Shown here: in pieces, positions 60,922 through 64,000 of the stretch
Layout of the letters: every line of letters starts with the position of its first letter
Numbering within the stretch: the stretch's first letter is position 1
Source: Polaromonas sp. CF318
Lineage (GTDB): Bacteria > Pseudomonadota > Gammaproteobacteria > Burkholderiales > Burkholderiaceae_C
NCBI RefSeq assembly: GCF_000282655.1
Contig: NZ_AKIV01000148.1
Location: forward strand, 1 to 64,000
Length of the DNA stretch: 64,000 bases
Direction: 5' to 3'
Position numbers and translations under genes: made by a program
Notes under the pieces: model-generated
Told to the model about the DNA's origin: nothing
Seen by the model: the letters and a program-made list of their open reading frames with translations, nothing else
Databases searched by the model: none

Positions 60922-61326
60922 ATGGATTCACCGGACATCAACCGAACCAGGCGCAACAACCTGCTGATCATCATTCGCGAATTCAGCGAAAGGGAATTGG
61001 CGGCCGGTGAATCGCCGGTAGGCATGCTGGGCAGGCTGGCGAAAGAGCTGGGCCTGAGCGCCGGCGGGCTGAGCCAGTTCAAGGGAGACGCCAGCGGTTC
61101 AGGCCGCAACATCGGCGACGCCGCCGCCGCCCAGATCGAGAGCAGGTCGGGCAAGCCGAAAGGCTGGATGGATGAGGACCATGGCGGCGATGCTTTCAAC
61201 CCCGCCGAGAACGCCTTCATCGAAATGGCCCGTACCGCATGGCGCACAACGGATGCCAAGGGCCGCCGGCATCTGATGCAGCTTGCGAAGCGGGGCTTTG
61301 GCGGCGCCAAGCCCGGCGATCAATAA
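60922..61326 (+). CDS. Phage-repressor-like HTH regulator
   Basis: 134 residues. The HTH is at about 36-60 (LAKELGLSAGGLSQFKGD), followed by IGDAAAAQIESRSGKPKGWM, the pattern of CI-type regulators common in Comamonadaceae. The C-terminal part is a short helical domain without a protease. It lies between the tRNA array and the second L,D-transpeptidase and may be a relic of a mobile element or control its neighbours. Confidence 0.75.
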   Translation: MDSPDINRTRRNNLLIIIREFSERELAAGESPVGMLGRLAKELGLSAGGLSQFKGDASGSGRNIGDAAAAQIESRSGKPKGWMDEDHGGDAFNPAENAFIEMARTAWRTTDAKGRRHLMQLAKRGFGGAKPGDQ

Positions 61327-61679
61327 GCCTGTTTCCCCTGCCGTGATTTGTAACTTGTAACGGCAGTGGTTCGCCTTTGTGCGCAGCTGTTGCGCATAGG
61401 CATCTGTCGCGCGAAAAAATGCCGTCTCCCGCGACTGTTACATGCCCGGACGGGCGTTTTCGTCGCCCTACCAAAACTGCTCCATCGCTTTGCCTGAAAA
61501 GGACACGTTGCTATACAAGTCATAGCGAGTATCCGAGGCGGTTCGGGGTTTCTCCGTTGAGAACAATTGCTTGCATCGCTAACATGGTGCAACCGTGCCG
61601 GGGCGCCTCCACAGACAGCGATTCCGGTTTTTTTGGATGTGCGTTCGCGCACTTTTTCAGCGCCACGCACAGGACCCGG

Positions 61680-62387
61680 ATGTTGTTCGCAGGCAGGAAA
61701 CACGCAGCAAAAATCGCCCTCGCGACGGCCTTTGCCGTTCTTGCCGCGAGCCCTTTGTTTTCCGTTGCCGCGCCGCTGGCGCCCTACACCGACACCGCCG
61801 CCACGCCTGCCGCAAGTCCCGACACCGGCATGGTGCTGGTTTCCGCCTCTCCTGATGCACGCCAGGCTTTGCGTTGGGTGGTGGATGCGCGCGACAACGA
61901 AGGCCTGCCCTTTGTGATCGTCGACAAAAAAGGCGGTCGCATCTTTGTGTTCGAGGCGGGCGGCCAGCTGCGCGGTACGTCGCCCGCGTTGACGGGCCTG
62001 GCGCCCGGCGACCACAGCGTGCCCGGCATGGCGCAGCGCAGCGTGGCCAGCCTGCGCGAGGATGAACGCACCACGCCCGCGGGCCGTTTTGTCTCCGAGC
62101 CCGGCCATAACCTGCAGGGTGAGGCCATTGTCTGGATCGATTACGCGGCCAAGCTCGCCATACACCGCCTGCGCCCCGCGCCGCCGGCCGAGCGCCGCGC
62201 GGAGCGCCTGGCCTCGGAAACACCCGACGACAACCGCATTTCCATGGGCTGCGTGGTGGTGCCGGTCCGCTTTTACGAAACCGTGGTCGGCCCCGTCCTG
62301 GGAAAAAGCCGCGGCATCGTTTACGTGCTGCCCGACACCCAGCCTCTGGCCAGCATGCTGGGTGCGCTGCAGCTCAGCCAGCGCTAG
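61680..62387 (+). CDS. L,D-transpeptidase (YkuD) family protein, copy 2
   Basis: 235 residues from ATG 61680. Signal peptide ending FSVAAPLAP. The catalytic domain is a clear paralog of the protein at 57529: ERTTPAGRFVSEPG, AIHRLRP, NRISMGCVVVP, YVLPDTQPLA. Met replaces the usual His before Gly-Cys. Secreted to the periplasm, whereas copy 1 looks membrane-anchored. Confidence 0.8.
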   Translation: MLFAGRKHAAKIALATAFAVLAASPLFSVAAPLAPYTDTAATPAASPDTGMVLVSASPDARQALRWVVDARDNEGLPFVIVDKKGGRIFVFEAGGQLRGTSPALTGLAPGDHSVPGMAQRSVASLREDERTTPAGRFVSEPGHNLQGEAIVWIDYAAKLAIHRLRPAPPAERRAERLASETPDDNRISMGCVVVPVRFYETVVGPVLGKSRGIVYVLPDTQPLASMLGALQLSQR

Positions 62388-62572
62388 TCCTTTTCGGGCC
62401 GCAACCTTCCTGGCTGCTTTTGTAAGGCCCCTGCCTGCAAGCGGCTGCTTGCACAACTACACGCGCGTCAGCCATGCCCTACTTGCAGCGGGCCTTCAGG
62501 CTGGCATGGGCGGCACAGCGCGCTGTCTACATTGGAGTTGTCTTTCAACCATGACTCTTTAGGAGAAACAGC

Positions 62573-62647
62573 ATGCCCATCATTGCCTGGCTACTTGGTG
62601 TCCCCCTCAGCGTGATCCTGATCCTGATGCTGCTGGGCGTGTTTTAG
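62573..62647 (+). CDS. 24-residue single-helix membrane peptide
   Basis: A very short gene with a strong start signal (TTTAGGAGAAACAGC before ATG). The product is almost all membrane helix (MPIIAWLLGVPLSVILILML). A strong terminator follows at 62680-62713. The combination of ribosome binding site, helix and terminator supports it as a real small protein. Confidence 0.6.
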   Translation: MPIIAWLLGVPLSVILILMLLGVF

Positions 62648-62679
62648 GCGCCACACGCTGAGCGGCCTCGCGGCCGTTC

Positions 62680-62713
62680 AAACAAAAAGCCCGCATTGGC
62701 GGGCTTTTTGTTT
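62680..62713. terminator. Strong bidirectional terminator
   Basis: A 15-bp perfect stem (62680-62694 and 62699-62713) with GCCCGC-ATTG-GCGGGC at the top and A/T runs on both sides. It serves the small membrane gene and the convergent helicase gene. It overlaps the last codon or stop region of the helicase by two bases. Confidence 0.9.
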
Positions 62714-64000
62714 ACAGCGCGGCGGCGGTCTCCCTGCGCCGTGCGTGCACACGCGCCACCTTCCACCAGCCCGGCAGCAGGCTTTGTATTTCGGGCCGGG
62801 TAAAGCGGTCGTCTATCAGGTAGACCACGCCGCGGTCGGAGGTCGTGCGTATCACCCGGCCGGCGGCCTGCACCACTTTCTGCAGGCCGGGGTAGAGGTA
62901 GGTGTAGTCATAACTCTGGGCCGCGCCGAAGTTGGCGCCCATGCGCTCGCGGATCTGCTCGTTCACCGCGTTGACCTGCGGCAGGCCCAGGGTGGCGATG
63001 AAAGCGCCTATCAGGCGCTCGCCCGGCAGGTCTATGCCTTCGGCGAAGGAGCCGCCCAGCACGGCAAAACCTATGCCTTGCGAGGCCGGTGTGAAGCGCG
63101 CGAGGAAGGCGTCGCGCGCGGCTTCCTCCATGCCGCGCGTCTGCTCCCACACCGGAATGTGCGGATAACGTTGGCGAAACAGCGCCAGGAGTTGCTGCAG
63201 GTAGTCGTAGCTGCTCAAAAACGCCAGGTAGTTGCCGGGCCGGCCCTCGTACTGCCGCGCCATCAGGTCGATGATGGGCGAGAGCGAATCGCCCCGGTGC
63301 TGCAAGCGTGTGGAGACGTCGCTGACCACCGAGACCTGCAGCTGTTCGGCCAGGAAGGGTGACTCCACCTCGGCCCACACCGTGCCGGCCGGCAGGCCCA
63401 GCGTGTCGGCGTAATAGTTCTGCGGGCTCAGCGTGGCCGAAAACAGCGCCGCCGACTGCGCAGCCGCAAAGCGCGGCGCCAGAAAGGGCGCCGGCACCAC
63501 GTTGCGGATGTTGAGCAGCGCGAGCGGCTGGCCCAGCGCCTGCCCGAATGCGCCCGGACCGGTGTCAACCTGCAGCGTCACGTCAAACAGCGAATGCTCG
63601 CCAAAGGCCTCGGCCATGCGCGAGAAATGCAGGGCCTCGAAATAAAAATCCTGCAGCTCGCCGTCCATGCGCGTCGGGTTGGCCAGCAGGAAGTCGGTGA
63701 CTTGCGTCAGCGCCTGGCCCAGGGTTTTGAGGAAAGGCGCGGGCAGCTCGGCATGGACCTGGTAGGGCTCGTCCTGTGCCTGCTGCAGCTCCTGCAGGCC
63801 GCGGTTGAGCCGCTCCAGCGCGCCGCGCACGGCGCGTGGCGCGCCGGCATGCACCTGCTGCAGCTGCGCCTGGCTCAGCGTGGCCGAATACATTTTTCGC
63901 GCGCGTTCCACCAGGTTGTGCGCCTCGTCCACCAGCACGGCCACGCGCCACTGGTTGCCCTGGGCCTGGCCGTGCAGCAGCGCGCTGGTGTCGAAGTAAT
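62712..64000 (-). CDS. DinG/XPD-family ATP-dependent DNA helicase (partial)
   Basis: The open frame continues past the right edge of the window, so the N-terminus is missing; a GTG at 63944 is internal, not the start. Visible parts are the DEAH box (VLVDEAHNLVE), LFSATLSPQNY and the C-terminal helicase motifs (GSFAEGIDLPGERLIGAFI, QAAGRVIRTTSDRG). XPD/DinG enzymes unwind DNA 5' to 3' and usually have an iron-sulfur cluster in the part not seen here. Convergent with the small membrane gene. Confidence 0.9.
   Translation of the reverse strand, partial: YFDTSALLHGQAQGNQWRVAVLVDEAHNLVERARKMYSATLSQAQLQQVHAGAPRAVRGALERLNRGLQELQQAQDEPYQVHAELPAPFLKTLGQALTQVTDFLLANPTRMDGELQDFYFEALHFSRMAEAFGEHSLFDVTLQVDTGPGAFGQALGQPLALLNIRNVVPAPFLAPRFAAAQSAALFSATLSPQNYYADTLGLPAGTVWAEVESPFLAEQLQVSVVSDVSTRLQHRGDSLSPIIDLMARQYEGRPGNYLAFLSSYDYLQQLLALFRQRYPHIPVWEQTRGMEEAARDAFLARFTPASQGIGFAVLGGSFAEGIDLPGERLIGAFIATLGLPQVNAVNEQIRERMGANFGAAQSYDYTYLYPGLQKVVQAAGRVIRTTSDRGVVYLIDDRFTRPEIQSLLPGWWKVARVHARRRETAAAL

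Overview
The window looks like a chromosome segment of a Burkholderiales bacterium, most likely family Comamonadaceae (Polaromonas/Rhodoferax/Variovorax-like). The basis is high GC, the yicC-gmk-rpoZ-spoT and rph-rdgB-hemW gene orders, the ureA-hupE-ureB-ureC order, and a dispersed repeat between genes that is typical of the family. The genus is an inference.

Region 1 (1 to about 29,945) is most of a siphovirus-type prophage. Its left end, with the integrase, lies outside the window. Its right end stops in the 3' part of a tRNA-Arg(ACG) gene (29,899-29,945), taken to be attR. The order is leftward early genes; a lambda-like switch (repressor, five similar 18-bp operators, cro-like gene); a CII-like regulator; TOPRIM primase; a helicase with an FtsK-gamma-like N-terminus beside an iteron cluster; terminase; portal; protease with internal scaffold; Mu gpT-like capsid; tail genes including a classic -1 frameshift site; tip protein J; fibre/spike; and a lysis cassette with an embedded Rz1. 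Three copies of a 22-bp element, each exactly 15 bp before a TA-N-A-N-T hexamer, precede the portal, head and lysis blocks. They look like activator-dependent late promoters, and two would give leaderless mRNAs.

Region 2 (30,000-42,720) is housekeeping chromosome: greB, spoT/relA, rpoZ, gmk, yicC, a Ser/Thr kinase and PP2C pair, rph, rdgB, hemW, an I78-type inhibitor lipoprotein, an exported protein and tRNA-Ser(UGA).

Region 3 (42,778-52,690) is a nitrogen locus. The leftward urease operon (ureA-hupE-ureB-ureC-ureE-ureF-ureG, no adjacent ureD) is divergent from a transporter-histidine kinase-receiver fusion protein and a LuxR-type response regulator. The 170-bp intergenic region holds one perfect and one near-perfect sigma-54 promoter, facing each way. 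This suggests joint nitrogen control and a transporter used as a sensor.

Region 4 (52,690-58,400) holds family-specific repeats, infA, dctA, a DUF502 membrane protein, small hypothetical genes and an L,D-transpeptidase.

Region 5 (58,400-62,400) is a leftward array of nine tRNA genes (Gly, Glu, Ser, Arg, Asp, Trp, Asn, His, Lys). It has a boxA-like leader, a small embedded ORF and a terminal HNH endonuclease gene. Next to it is a phage-repressor-like regulator, and two paralogous L,D-transpeptidases flank the whole block. The window ends inside a DinG/XPD-family helicase gene.
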